Origin: Nyssa sinensis
Taxonomy: Eukaryota; Streptophyta; Magnoliopsida; Cornales; Nyssaceae
Assembly (NCBI GenBank): GCA_008638375.1
Contig: CM018041.1
Coordinates: 12,384,552-12,448,551, forward strand
Length of the DNA stretch: 64,000 nucleotides
Reading direction: 5' to 3'
Every line of letters starts with the position of its first letter. The first letter of the stretch is position 1. A program made the translations under genes and the position numbers. Below, in pieces: positions 43,301 through 56,232 of this stretch. A model generated the notes under the pieces. It saw only the letters and a program-made list of their open reading frames with translations, did not search any database and had not been told where the DNA came from.

Positions 43301-46300
43301 CCCACTTTAGATAACTATTGTCTTCCGCACCAACTTTTTCTGGAATCTCTCCATGATCGGGGTCCCATATTGACTCTAACTTTGATGAAGCACCTAGCGG
43401 CAATCCAAAATAAGTAAGGTAAAGGAGCCTACCTTACATCCCAAATTCCATGCTAGCTCCTTCATCTCTGTCAAATCACCAACTGGGATCAATTCACTAT
43501 TCCCCAAATTCACCTTTGGCCTTTTAGTCTATGTTTTTGCTGGTTAATCTGTGTTGACAAAACTATATTGAGTTGTAATGTGTCCAAGCAGAGGGGCTAG
43601 GCGGGGCGGGGCTAAGGGAGGCCATAGGCGCCTTAAAAGTTGGAAATTGTATTTTTTTTTCCCCTTTTTTTGGTAGAATTTTTTAAAAAAATTACGACTT
43701 GGCCCCCCAAATTTTTTTTTACATAAAAGTCCCTCTAAATTTTGAAATCTACATTTTAGCCGCCCATAACTGTAGTCTCTAGATCCGCCACTATGTCCAC
43801 GACCAATTGAGTAGTGTTCTCAAGCCTTGTATTTACTCAAGCATTCAAGCATCCTGATCAGATTCATCAAGTCCAATGTTCGAAATGGTAAGCAAATGTA
43901 ATGGCTTGGATGTGTTGGGTTTGATTTGCACACACACTTCATGCATTATAAAGTTTTCTTAAATGAATCATTGTCCAAGTGCAAGTGGGTATAATTGAAT
44001 AATAATAGCTCAAGGTTTTGTTAAATAAAATTGTTTTGAACTTAGCTGTGCTATTATATTTCAATTACAATCAAAGTGTCTCATTGTTCAAGGTTTGTTC
44101 GAATGAACCTCATATTCGTTCTATTTCGTTCGATCTCTCATTCGAACGAATATTCCAATGAGTAGTCGTTAAAGCTCGTTTGATCTTTGGTTCACACAAA
44201 TATTCCAATGAGAATTCGCTCGATCAAACTTGTTTGTTTGAACGAACTTAAATTCATTCACACGAATGTCATGTAGGTTAATTTTCTAATTCATTATAAA
44301 CAGCGTGATTTGGTTTCCAAAACCTGTCCTATATAAGCATTATCACTCTATTTTGTGAGAGGACTTTTAGCTGCTATCAAAGAGTGTTTCAAAAGTTTTC
44401 CAAAAGGTTTTTTCCATATTCATTATACATTTATAGATCAAAATCATTACATAAGAACCTGAAATTGATCTTCTACAACATCTTTGGAGTACAAGCTTGT
44501 AGAGTTCATGTTTGTACAATCGGCAAAATTCGAGATTGCGTGAAAATTCATAATTGTGATTGAGGTTGTCCGTTCGTGGATTCAATGTGAATATCTACTT
44601 GAAGAGCGCTTAAGGATACAAGTTCGAGGAAATTCAGATCGTGAACAGGACTTGAGGGACTAAGTCATTGTATCTACAGAGTCTGTAATCACCAAAACTT
44701 ATCTAGTGGATTGTGCGTATATAGGTCAGCATCTCTGGGTTTTCCTAAAGCACATTCGATTGAACTGTGGCGGTTTCCTTATTAACAAGTTCGGTGTGCT
44801 CTCTTCTTATTGCTTTTAATTATTGCTATTCAATATTAATGCATGCCACTATTGTTGATCGCACACACGTGAACTCCCTTGAAAGGAAGTGAAAATTGGT
44901 GAAGATAATTTTTAAATTGCCATATCGACTTATTTATCCCCCACCCCACAACTCTCTAGGTTTATTTCATAAAATCTAGGTACAAATAGGGCCCCTCAAC
45001 CTTCCGCCTTGATACCGCTTTGAAGAACATTAGTACACTCAGGTATCGTAGTTGATTTTCCTCCGCCAAAAAATCAAAGTAGCATCAACAAATAGCAAAT
45101 GGGAAATCTTCACCCTAGCACCCACTTGATCCCCCACCACAAACCCCATCAATAAACCTCCCTCAACTGCTCGGGCCATCATCTGGCTCAAATCGTCCAT
45201 GACTATCACAAAACGGAATAAGGAAAGAGGATCCCCCTATCTAAGACCCCCTCGAACTCCTAAAGAAGCATGTAGGCTATGAAGCACAAACACTATTTTT
45301 TAGCTCATGTATCCGTGTCAGACACGGACACATCCCGAACATGTGTCAGACAAGCAAAAAAAGAGTATCTAATTTTTTTGAATTTCGGATACGTCCCAGA
45401 CACATTAGGGGACACATTTTTTATTTTATTTTGGGATTATTTTTATTTTATTTGAATTTTTTTCTCTTTCTCTGCTCCACTATTTTTTTTACATAGACAA
45501 ATATATATAGCAGTTGACAAATTTGTTTTGAAATTTGAATCATGAATCTTGATTATTAAATGAAATTTTTAAATTTTTATTTAATGACTTTTATTTTGAT
45601 ATATTAATAATATTTACATGATTTATATATTTTTATGCCAATTCTGATTGAAATAATATTAAAGCTTTAGTATATAGTCATATAAAATAATATATATTCA
45701 ATGTGTTCCCAATGCATCCATGTTCTACTTTTTTAAAAATATTGTGTCCGCATGTCTGTAATATATTAGTTAACAAATTTATTTTGAAATTTGAATCATG
45801 AATGTTGATTATTAAATGAAATTCTTAAATTTTTATTTAATGACTTTTTTATTTTGATATATTAATAATATTTACGTGATTTGTGTATTTGTATGCCAAT
45901 TATGATTGAAATAATATTAAAGTTTTATTACATAAGTCATATAAAATAACATATTCAACGTGTCCCCAACGTATCCATATCTTACTTTTTTTAAAAATGT
46001 CGTGTCCGCATGTCCGTGTCGTGTCGCATCCGTATCCCTTGTCCGTACTTCTTAGCCTATAGGAGATCCATTCACAAGAACTAAATAGAAGACTAAAAAT
46101 ATGCACATCTCTATCCATTTCTGTCACTTCTCACCAAATCCCATCCACCCTGGCATGTAGAGAAGGAACCCCTAGTTGACATGATCGTGGATCTTTCCAA
46201 GATCCAACTTACACACAAGACCCTTCATTGCACTTCTTTTTCGAGCTTCTACACTCACTAGCAATCACAGTTTCGTAAAGAATTTGTCTACCTCTTAACA

Positions 46301-49300
46301 AAAGTATGTTGACTATCTGGGATTAGCCAACCCAATACAGCCCTTAAGCGATGGGATAGAACCTTTACCACTAACTTGTAGACCCCTTCAACCAAGCTAA
46401 TATGCCTAAAATCCTTCGTATCTATTGCCGTGCCTTTCTTTGGCACTAAAGCAATGAAAGAAGCATTTAGGCATCTTTCAAAGGATCCATGCTCATGAAA
46501 AAAGTGAAATACTTCCATTATATCCCGCCTCACCGCCATCCAACAAAGTTTGAAGAAGGCCATAGAAAACCCATCCAGCCTTGAGGCTCTATCCCCCTCA
46601 CATGAATTAAGATCTGCTACTACCTCCTCTTCTGTGAGTCTCCAATCCATTCCTTTCCTGCTCATTCAACATGTTAAAGAATAAGTTATCAAACAACAGT
46701 CTCCTGCAGAGCTGTTCACTATAAAGCTGCTTACAAAACATAACAATGCCTTTCTTCATGTCTTCATCCCGATCCAAGACAATTCTCTCTGTAGATACCC
46801 TATTGATATTATTCCCTTTCATATGAGCATTTTCCACCTGATGGGAAAACCGGGTATTCCAATCCCCTTCCTTAAGCCATAAGGCCCTCAATTTTTGGTG
46901 CCAACTCTCTCTTCCACTTGCCAAATCCTGCCCAACTCCCCTTTCAATTCATCCTTTTTGTTCTGGTGCTCCTCCAAAACAGGACCTGCTTGCTCCTTAT
47001 TATCCGAGTCCTTTAAGTCTTGGGGAATGCAATCCTTCTTAACAACAATATTCCCATGCGCATCCTTGTTCCATCTCTTCAAATCTTCTTTCAGGACTTT
47101 CAGCTTCTCTGTCAAAGCAAAGCTTGGTTCTCCCATAATCGGTGACCTGTCCACCATCTACCCACCATTTCTTTAAACCCCTCATACTTCAACCACATGT
47201 TCTTGAATCTAAACAGACCTTTACCACTGCTCTCCCCCCACCCCACCAAAAACAATCCAGCATAATTGGGAAACAGTCAGAATCTGGTCTAGGGTGAAAA
47301 AAATCTCATGAATACACTAACATTTCTACATCAAATATATTAAATAGAGTGCAACAAGGAACAGGAAGATAATTCAATCATGCCAATTACAAACACAAAA
47401 TTCAGTTCTGGTTCTGCCCAATGAACCATCAAGCTATCATTCAACTGTCCTCAAACCATAAGGCTCAACTCATGGGTTAGCAAACAGAACAAGAAAAGGC
47501 AGAAAAACTAGCAAAGTAGACTGCACCTTATCTTTTCATTCATATCTGAATTCCTTGAAGCAGCCCTTTCCATGACACTTTTGTAGTATTGAGTAAATGG
47601 AGCATTGAGAGTGCACTTTTCAAGCTGTACATCAACCATTGGTGGAACTCAGAAGAAGTTACATTCAGAAAATCATAGAAAAGGATTGTCTACCGTTGAC
47701 AAAAGAAAATGAACCTGAAGAAATGATTCGACAGATTGACCATCTTGTGGTGAAAAGGCTACTTCATCTCTTTTTTTCTGCACAAACTCAACATTCAGCT
47801 CCACCTGTGTACCCAGAGGAGAGAATTACACAAACAATTATTCATTTACCAATCAGAAGATAATGTGGTTTGTCATGAAACATCATATTTTCTAACTAGC
47901 CATATTGTTAAAACTAATGGAAACAATTCAATGCACTCAATAAAAAATGATCATGGATTTAGAATAATCAAAATTAGCATGGATTGAAAAAGTAAAGTCA
48001 TGGTAGTGTGTGGTTTAACTAAAGCTATGGCCCTCAATAGTGGAATCACAAATTAGAATATATGTAGCTAACCCCAAATGTGGAAAATGGACACATGAAA
48101 TTTCTTTGTCAATGAAAGGAAGAAAAGAGAATTGACTAAATCTGCAATAAGGATACATACCTGATCAATAAAACGCTTCACCACACGCCGCAAACTTTCA
48201 CTGGTTGTTATATTTTGAAATTTTCTTAGGCGCATGAGCGGAATAGTTGCTAGCTCAGGGGAAGGAAACATGGTAGCTCCACTGAGCAAAGTGTGTTGAA
48301 AGCAGTTCAATGGCAGAAGTACACACATTCCTCTTGAAAGTTTCGAGATTTTAACCATTGTTTCGGTAACTATACCACATGTGAATAAAGAAATTAAATA
48401 TGGTTACTTAATCGAGAAGATTTAGAGTATGTAAAAAGTATTTTTCACGGCTATAGGTAGAACAAAGGAGGAGCTGCAAAACCAAAATACTGGTGTAAAC
48501 TGATTATTTCCTGACCTTTAAGACAGATGAAAATTTGAAGGCCTTTCCTGGTTTCCCACCCTCCTTGCCAATTTTATATTCCAAAACATCCAACATTAAT
48601 GAGGAAACAGGGATGAAAATCCTACTAGAACTGGAGAGATGATTTAGCCACTGAATGCATCTAAGTCTTAGAGGGAAATATCTTGGCCCAGGAAATAGAT
48701 AAGCAACTCCATTTATGAGCTGAACCATCATATAAAACAAATGCTGGAGATCATAATCGCCTATGTTGGCTGATATGAACCCAACCCAGAGATCAATGCA
48801 GCTTGCATACTGCCAACTGCATATCTTCTTAACAGCTTCCTGACCATAGAAAATAAAATAAAGAGCATAAGGAAAGTCCCCCCACATTATAATATCATGA
48901 TTCCAAGATACTATGCATACCCCTTAGCATCTAATCTAAACAAGCAATTTGGCAGATCTAAATCCAATGAAACCAAAGAGTGCAGACAAAGCATGTCCAC
49001 TGCATACCTTCTTATTCGTTCGTAGACCCTGCTGCAATATCCTAGCAAGCTGCTGGATAGACACAAGGGCCTTGCTAGATGATTTCTGCACGTCTAGGGA
49101 GCATAGCGCAACAAAGGAATTCCTCAGGTACTGTATATGTTTAACGTTAACAGGTTCCACAAATTTACAGTAGGTAATATAGGTTTTATATGTTCTTATT
49201 AAGTAGGCGTCAAAGCAATCTGAGCTAAACACAGAAGCCACATCCTGTATGATAAGGAAGGAACAAGATGATAGAGCCCCTCCACCTGTTGCCCACAAGT

Positions 49301-52300
49301 GAACTGTAATCTGCATCAAATAGTGGAGTGTTAAAAAGACGTGACATACCACACAACATGAGATTGGCAAATAACATTACAATTATTAAGCTACATGGTT
49401 GAGAATAAGATAGCAATTGGTAAACTTCTTATAGTTACATGACAGCATAATTTCAAGGTAAAAACATTGTGACATGCTAACAAATTAGTCCTAAGTTTCA
49501 CCAATGCCACAAGCCCTGATGCCTGCTCTCTAGGTGTATGATGTTTGCTTCATAGTGTTAAACCTAAAAAGGTTTTACTTTTAACCAAATATAATATATA
49601 AAATAATATGTGTGTTTAGTTATTATCAAACCATCAATCATTATTAATATATTAAGAAGTCCAAATATACAAGCTAGCTTAGCTAGTACGGTTGGTGGTG
49701 TAATCACATGCTTGGATTCAAGTATCTAAAGGATCCTGAACACCATATACATCCCTTGTCTGCTGCTTGCCTATTCTCAAATAAATCATCAGACACTGAT
49801 GGGATTCTGAACCACCAACATTCAAATTTCTTTTATTTGGGGGCAATATTAAGTATAACACATAAATGAAGAACAATTGTTGCTCAAAAGGATAATACTT
49901 CGATCATTTCCCATTTACCAGATAAGTTGACATCTTACGACAACAACAACTATAGTAATTGTTGTAAATATTAGATTGAGCTTAATCTATAGCTTAATTT
50001 AGGCATTATATTGATTGATTGATTGATGGATTGATAGATTGATTAGTTGGTTGATTGATTGATTGTATTGATTGTAGGAACTAATTAAGGATAGTTTCCT
50101 TATTTACTTGTAGGCTATGATTATAAATCTTGACCTCCTAGAGAGAATAATATATCTTTTTTATTCTTTAAAATACATTCGACATGGTATCAAGGCAGAT
50201 TTTCTAAATCATAGCTTCTCTTTCTTGGTCCTCCCCTTCTCAGTGCCTCTCGGCTCCTTCGGCACCTCTCGTCACCCTCGACAGAGCCTCTCTGCTCCCT
50301 CAACCCATCCAGTCTCGGCCAACTTCTCTTGCTTCCCAACTCTTTACTCTAACAACTTCTTTGTCCTATCATGGCTGATAAATCACCACTCTGTTTTTAT
50401 CTTCTGGTAATAAACTTGCCGATATCTTCACCAAAGCTTTACCAAAGATTGTCATCGACTCTATTTGTAGCAAACTAGGGAGTTATAGATATATATATTC
50501 TCCAGCTTGAAGAGGAATGTTGTAAATATTAGATTGAGCTTAATCTATAGCTCAATTTAGGCATTATATTGATTGATTGATTGTATTGATTGTAAGAACT
50601 AATTTAGAATAATTTCCTTATTTACTTGTATATTGTGACTATAAATCTTGACCTCCTAGAGAGAAGAATATATATTTTTCATTCTCTAAAATATTTTCGA
50701 CAGCAATAATGTGTACACACGCTAGGAAAATGACACATTTGGCCATCTGTCCTAGTTTCCAAAACAATAGGCAGCTGTGTACTTGACAATTTTGTAATGG
50801 CGTGGAGCCACAATAACAGATAACAGCACAAAAAAAAAAGTTTTATTGAATCTCAAAAATTACCATACACTTAAGTTTTTAAAAATGTGAACAAAACTGT
50901 TCAAAAGCAAAGGTTGAAGAAATATTGGAACATACATGTCTAAATAATATATTCACTAATATAGAGAAACAATAACATGGTAACAAACCCGTATGCAGAC
51001 ATGTAAATTATTTTTCCAAGACAATATATATATATATATGCACGCGCACGTGTGTAAATATATAATACAAAATAATTGTTAAAAAATTGAGTCAAAATTG
51101 AATCAGGATCTAATTTAGAACAAAACCATTATGCTTTCCATGCTAAAAATAGAATTTTTTATTTCAAAATTGAAAATATCTTGTGGGGAATTCCAATATA
51201 CAAATCATAGAATAAAAGTTTGTAAAATATCACAGTTTATTGATCTTTGCAAGATGTGAAGCAATTTTCATGTCGTTCAGAAAACATTGTGGATATTTTC
51301 AAGTATTGCACCAATCTAAAGGAAATGTAGATCATGATGATACCATCAAGTGCACAGCTAGAGAGGAGATGAAGTTCATTGTCATATCATTTTATAATGT
51401 GCTTTCTAGGAAAGTTAAGCATGTGGCATCCAAAAGTCAATCTCAAGCTAGCGTTCTGTGGGATGGGCTATTACCTATGCCAGAGGACCATTCTTCCCCT
51501 TGAGCACGAATAAAGTGAAGGAAGGGTGTAATTACGGTAGATAATTTAAAGAGAAGGGATTTCAGGTTACCAAATAGGTGCTCCATATGTAAGGGTAAGG
51601 TGGGAACAATGGACCGCTTGTTTCTTCATTGTACGGTGCCAATGAAATTGTGGTACCCTTTGCTCTCCTTCTTTGGATGCACTTGGGTTATGCCTTGTTC
51701 AATGTTGGAGCTTGTCAAAGGAGTTGGAGAGCAGGTTGCAAGAGGAGTGTGCTAAGAACTTAGGATGTGGCTTTGTTGTGTCTTTATGTAAGAAATGTCC
51801 CATTTTTGAGTTAAATTTATTTTTTTGAGTCCTATATGTATAGATTGTTGGGTCATATGCATCCTTTAGAGATGTTCTTGTAGGCTTTTTGGAAATACGA
51901 GACACTAATTTTTGTTAGAATTGTATCATTTTATATAAGGGTTTGCCCCCTTGGGCGTATTTAATGAACTTTTACTTAAGAAAAAAAATTTGCAAAAACA
52001 TGGATACATTGCATGTATTTCAAATGAAATTCTCACTATATAAATACAAGGTTGGAATGCATCACAGCATGTCACAAAATATCAGACTTATCGTGCTTCA
52101 TATAAATATCCCTTGAAATACAGATCAAAGAGCCAAACGCTCATGAATATGATTAACAATATGGATCTTATTATGAGCCAATCAAATATGCATATTGATA
52201 TTAGGAAGCATGGTATCCATATCCATATAGCTAGTGTAGCCACGATAAGTTAGCACCACTTGTAGTTCTAGAGAACCTACAATGGAGGAGTTAGAAAAAG

Positions 52301-54653
52301 AAATTAACCACTTGAAGAGAATCTTCATCATAAGACATGGCTAAAGTGATGCAGTAACTTACAAATGAAAATTTGAGCCATCTTCCTAGTTGGTTCAAGT
52401 GGAAAGCAACAACAGTTTTAATTTGGACCACATAGGAACTCTATTGTGGTACAGATTGTGGGGTTGATTAATTTTTTTTTTTGATTGGTAGATTGTGGGG
52501 TTGATTATTATATGGTTGATGTAGTTGTAAATTTTATATTTGTATTTGAACACTATTAGAAATAGATGTTCACATTTAGCCCTTAATGTGATATATAAGT
52601 TGACATTCAAATTTTCACACTTGCGATATATCCTCTTCATCGATATTTTGTATACCACTCAAATACCTTGTTCCTTCTCCGATAAAAAGAAAGACATAAT
52701 TTTTTTTCCAATAATCGTAAATGAAATTAGGTAAATCGCAAACCAGAGTAGAGCATGAAACTATAAGGGTTGGTCATCATCCAATTCTTCATGGATGGGC
52801 CCATTGAATTGTGGTTCTTCCTTATTTGAATACCAAAGTATCAATACCTAGATAACACAACATACATCTGAGTTTATAAAAAGAAAAATTGAAAATTTTA
52901 TTGTTTGCTTGAAGGCATCAATCCTATCGGATAATGTGTTAACTTCACCATGTCTTTATGAGATTGATCTCAAATATTTAATTATATATTACTGCAACTT
53001 AGTGGGTGTTTTGGGGGAACTTCTCCAAACGCACAAAAGTGTGTTTGGGCTGCTTTTCCTCAAATGCACAAACGTGCATTTGAAAAGCAAAATCAACATA
53101 AAAGCAATTTTAAAAGCTTGGGCCATTTGTTTCTCTAACCAGCTTTTGCAAATACAAATGTAACAGTGGGGGTCCAAACCCCCCCCCCCCCCCAAAAAAA
53201 ACAGTCCCTTTTTCATCAAAAAATTAATATAAGAAAATAAGGTGGATTTGATCTGAATTTATGGTCTGATAGCTTTGAATACTTCTTTTCCCTTTATTTT
53301 CCATACGGCAAACTCAAAAGTCTATTTGTCCTACCCAAAAAAAATGGATTGTTCACATTTGAGCCAACTGATTTTCTAAGTTAAACATGAGTTGAGAGAT
53401 AAAATGAGGAATAACATAAAGCATTGAGGAAAATATATTCTCATATATAGTTGATTTTCTAACTATGAATAAACATATATACTCAATACATATAGGTTAA
53501 GAAGTTCTAAATTTTCTTTAGCTTCTATTCCAGTCCCCTTAACAGAAAGTACCTGAATCTGAAGCATCCTGATTAAGTATACCTGTTGATTGCTTAAGTT
53601 GACATGATTTATTTCTATGGTGAAAATACTTAATATGCTTTATAATCATTTTCGAATTTGGGTTTTTTTTCCATATACCCGTAATTAATTAATAATGCCT
53701 TCTTAAATTTTTTCATTGTCCACGCTCACTTCTGCTCCAATTTAACCAACTTGAGCGTACATGTTTTTTGGAATTTACTAGGATATCACTGATAAGTTTA
53801 ACGTTTTCAAAACTTCTCACCATTTTTCTGCAACTGTAAAATATCGCACCAAATTGAAAACTAATACCTCAAATTCCCCCACTCTTCCCCACAACGAAGC
53901 AAAAATTTCAAGATTTTATTGTCAACCTTTGCAATATGAATACATGCCTGAATAAAAGAAGGTTCAAGAAAGCATTATGAATACAATATAGTGCCAATAT
54001 CCAAAAATAACTAGAACACCTTGAATGGTACTGGTATATCAATTAGAAATTTAGTTGTTCAAAATGTTCAATGACCACCATATATATAGAGCTTTCAGTA
54101 TCTGACCGTTAAAATTAAATTACCTTAATGAGTCTGTGCAGTAAAGAGGGAAAAGCAGCAAAGAATATTATAGAAGCTCTGAGTCGAGTTAAGGAGAAAG
54201 CCAATATCTCAGAGCCGGTAACCTCGTTCAGGAAAAATAATGTACTCCTCAAATAAGACTTGAGAAGTGGCTTCATAATTTTCCATTTTGAAGTATTCTT
54301 CAACTCTAATATGGTCTCTTTCCTGCAATCGGACGGTGAAATTTTAAATAGCCTCCGAAATAATTATCAGCCTCACGAAGCATGAACATCAATATATTGC
54401 AGAAAGCTTCACTGTTCTCAATTCTATGGCATGACGCAGCGTCAGGGATGGCAAATGATTTGGTTCCATAGTGGCATGCAGCCCGGTAGCCGTTTAATAG
54501 ACTAGTAAGGGCAGACTCTTTATGCCCCTCCATTACTAACTTACACCAAGAATTAATTGTAGAACTTGTCAATACTTTGCCCTTATTTATAACAGAGCCA
54601 TCTTCCTCTGTTGACTGCATGCCAAGATTACTTGTCTCATCTTCATCAGAAAA
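40375..54653 (-). CDS. NOC2: NOC2/REBELOTE-like gene, seven C-terminal exons
   Basis: Minus-strand exons are 54124-54653, 49008-49310, 48516-48839, 48161-48369, 47715-47804, 47527-47624 and 40375-40534 (stop TAG at 40375-40377). All introns fit GT-AG. Peptides include SLLNGYRAACHYG, ENSEAFCNILMFMLREADN, ITVHLWATGGGALSSCSFLI, YLRNSFVALCSLDVQKSSSK, EAVKKICSWQYASCIDLWVG, FPGPRYFPLRLRCIQWLNHL, SLRRVVKRFIDQ, VQKKRDEVAFSPQD and NAPFTQYYKSVMERAASRNS, typical of the Noc2 domain. Noc2 proteins act in the nucleolus in 60S ribosome assembly with Noc1 or Noc3 partners. The exons total about 570 residues; the N-terminal exons are not in the window. Three single-base indels break the frame: one base lost near 54360, and one gained near both 48323 and 48260. 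It is either a recent pseudogene or a gene with sequence errors. The last exon is basic (KGKKRKVLR at the end). Confidence 0.85.
41150..41365 (-). pseudogene. LINE ORF2 C-terminal scrap
   Basis: Minus-strand text gives KKVWRLVHL, WCIWRERNHRIFEG, LNGLKDRFMEITILLGYRSL, which matches the tail after the zf-RVT domain in plant L1-type ORF2. It is probably the 3' end of the LINE at 42410-47300, split off by the insert at 41370-42405. Confidence 0.65.
41370..42405 (+). mobile_element. LTR-retrotransposon remnant (probably Ty3/gypsy)
   Basis: An LTR-like stretch has a TATA-type box (tctataaatataatg, near 41560-41575). A 263-bp unit is duplicated (41637-41899 and 41900 to about 42165) and encodes two versions of NEYETPQDYFDDYEK and EIVVDQENEFCF. 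Near 42300 a NSRTSSFQ-like end resembles the C-terminus of gypsy pol. Borders are approximate; no target duplication was found. Confidence 0.45.
43545..45000. other. Insert inside the LINE, nature unclear
   Basis: It separates consecutive LINE RT motifs. The first 250 bp (43590-43800) are GC/T-rich with ggggctaggcgg, ggccccccaaat and gccgcccataac, a pattern seen in repeat-derived plant sequence. The rest has no gene. No target duplication was identified. Confidence 0.4.
45300..46055. mobile_element. TIR element, GGACACG-rich family, copy 1
   Basis: The right end tgtccgtacttcttag matches the end of the element at 60132-61201 with one change. The left part (cggacacatcccgaacatgtgtcagac, agagtatctaatt) is the reverse complement of 61060-61130 of that element. 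It lies inside the LINE RT region. A 100-bp block with tgaatcatgaat.ttgattatta recurs at 45538 and 45795. Confidence 0.6.
49311..49959. other. NOC2-like intron, 5' flank of the copia derivative
   Basis: AT-rich intron sequence. No gene or repeat boundary was seen apart from the splice acceptor at 49311-49313 (CAG on minus). Confidence 0.5.
49960..50702 (+). mobile_element. Internally deleted copia element (743 bp) in a NOC2 intron
   Basis: The 5' LTR at 49960-50184 and 3' LTR at 50518-50702 both start TGTTGTAAATATTAGATTGA and end TTCGACA. TGGTATCAAGG follows the first (primer site), and AAGAGGAA precedes the second (polypurine tract). Inside, an ATG at 50371 (MADKSPLC, gag-like start) is joined to an RNase H end (NKLADIFTKALPKIVIDSIC) in another frame. 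Flanks gtaat and gcaat are a near-perfect 5-bp target duplication. It lies opposite to the host gene. Only ends and signals for mobilisation by a related active element remain. Confidence 0.85.
51330..51993 (+). mobile_element. LINE ORF2 3' fragment with poly-A tail
   Basis: Plus-strand peptides SFYNVLSRKVKHVASKSQSQ, ASVLWDGLLPMP, then in another frame TVDNLKRRGFQLPNRCSICK and TMDRLFLHCTVPMKLWYPLL, give the zf-RVT domain (C-x2-C...H-C layout) of a plant L1-type LINE. It ends in a short A-rich tail (aagaaaaaaaa). It is 5'-truncated, as is common for LINE copies, and sits in the NOC2-like intron. Confidence 0.8.
51994..54123. other. NOC2-like intron, remaining part
   Basis: AT-rich. At about 53000-53190 a 190-bp stretch starting gtgggtgttttggggg and ending near a C14 A8 run may be a small hAT-type MITE, but its ends are not clean. 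No exon was recognised. Confidence 0.4.
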
Positions 54654-56232
54654 CTGTCACACAGGAAAACCTAGCAATTCATATAACTGAATAATAGCTA
54701 GAAGATATAAAGCAAGTTAGAGATAAGAGCTCAAACAGGCCAGCATTTGAAAGTCCAGCAGTAAACAACATCCATGTGATATAATCTTCAACAAATTATT
54801 TTACTACCTTATTTCACTTTCCAAAAAAAAAAACACAAATCCCACCCTTCAAACAATGGCTACCCTACATACATTTTGTTTTCAAAATTAAAACATCATC
54901 AAGTGACTTGAGAAATACAAAGCCTAGAATTTTCCTGTTTCAAGTCTTTTGACATACGTACAGCTAAATGATTATAGCTTATTAGCATATACAAGGAGAG
55001 AAGTAATGCCAAAATGATATATAATCTCCGGTGTTAAACATGCCAGAATATGCCTCATATTAAACAAATTGTGGAGAAATAATTAAGCCTTAGGTTAAAG
55101 ATGAGAACAAATTATTATGATGCTCATTTCTAGCATGTGGCCAAAGACATGAACTATGGGCTTTAAATTTACCTCATGATCAAGAATGAGACCTCTAGTA
55201 CCACATTTCAAGACATTCTCATAAACCATAAGGCCACACCACCTTTAATAGGTACAGCTGAGATTAAGCAATTACTTTATGTAATTCTCATCCGGGCTGC
55301 ATAGCATTCAAAACAGTGTGGTGCATGAGTTTAATTTGATCGTTCACCAAACTTACAAATAAAAGTTAGACAAGCAATGTTTCACTCTGAAATCCCTTTA
55401 AAGTCAAGTCTAGTGATAATTTTAAGGAAATTGGCCGTAAAAAAACTTGGAAAAGTACTAGGGAAATACCATACAAAGATTTATTTGCAATTACCAGATG
55501 ATTTTATCAGACTTCGCAGATATCTCACACATATGAAAAATACTTTTTTCCCAAGTTAGAGGTGAATTCAGCTCACTGGATTAATCGAGGAGAAAGCAAG
55601 ATTTTCTTTTCCCTTTCTGGGAGTTAAGGCAGTTGTGCTGAATTGATGAACATACGCTTAATGATGCCAATACAATCTTCAAACCTTGGAGCTAAGCCTT
55701 ATGCTGCAAGCAAACTATTTATCAAAATTCATTTGAGATTGAATTGCAAGGACATTGGAGTAGAAATAAGAAGCTTTTAGATGAAGAGGAATAAGCATAT
55801 AAAAACTATGAGCACTTTGTCCTCATGCCTATGAGATTATTCACTTTCCTTTTTCAACGTCTTTTCCCCATATCTGGCATCACTTACAGATCAGCCATAC
55901 TTAGAATCATCCATGAATTATAGTCCTTGATTTGGTTTCTGTCAAGAAAATATGAACGCATATACTTAGTACCATCTGTATCATACAAGCTAAGTTGTTT
56001 GGGATGAAAAAACTTTTGATGGATATGAAAAGAGATCTACTAGCAGAAGGATGTGGAAATTTACTGCAAAAGGTGATTGCAGCAAAATTAGGCAGAGAAC
56101 TTACCCAAAAACAGAAGGGCAAAACTAGGTAGAGAAACAATTGCGACGATGGAATCAATCTTTCAAGAAGCATCTTCAACTTAATGCATCTCTCACATGC
56201 GGACCAAGAAGAATTCATTCTCTCATTTGTCA
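54654..56232. other. Upstream intron or flank of the NOC2-like gene
   Basis: The acceptor at 54654-54656 (CAG on minus) shows that an intron begins here. No upstream NOC2 exon was found between here and the LINE. Short open frames have no recognisable content. Confidence 0.45.

Larger units (their letters stand above)
42410..47300 (-). mobile_element. L1-type LINE, ORF2 fragments in a NOC2 intron
   Basis: Pieces on the minus strand are: 47300-46288 (GKGLFRFKNMWLKYEGF, LKEDLKRWNKDAHGNIVVKK, REDGWRASR-like linker, DFRHISLVEGVYKLVVKVLS and PDSQHTFVKR), 46290-46070 (LVCKLDLGKIHDHVN), 45260-45010 (GDPLSLFRFVIVMDDLSQMM, ISHLLFVDATLIF), and 43520-42410 (NLGNSELIPVGDLTEMKELA, RDFLWGKNEEEKGTHLVNW). 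These are consecutive parts of plant LINE reverse transcriptase. The catalytic FADD box reads FVDA. The pieces are separated by the inserts at 45300-46055 and about 43545-45000. It is a dead copy. Confidence 0.8.

Noticed and set aside
49985..50070. ATTG tetranucleotide run as a CRISPR-like or satellite array
   Set aside because: Simple microsatellite expansion inside the copia LTR; no spacers and no regular long unit.
53000..53190. Possible hAT-type MITE starting gtgggtgttttggggg
   Set aside because: The right end dissolves into C and A runs, and no 8-bp target duplication could be read.
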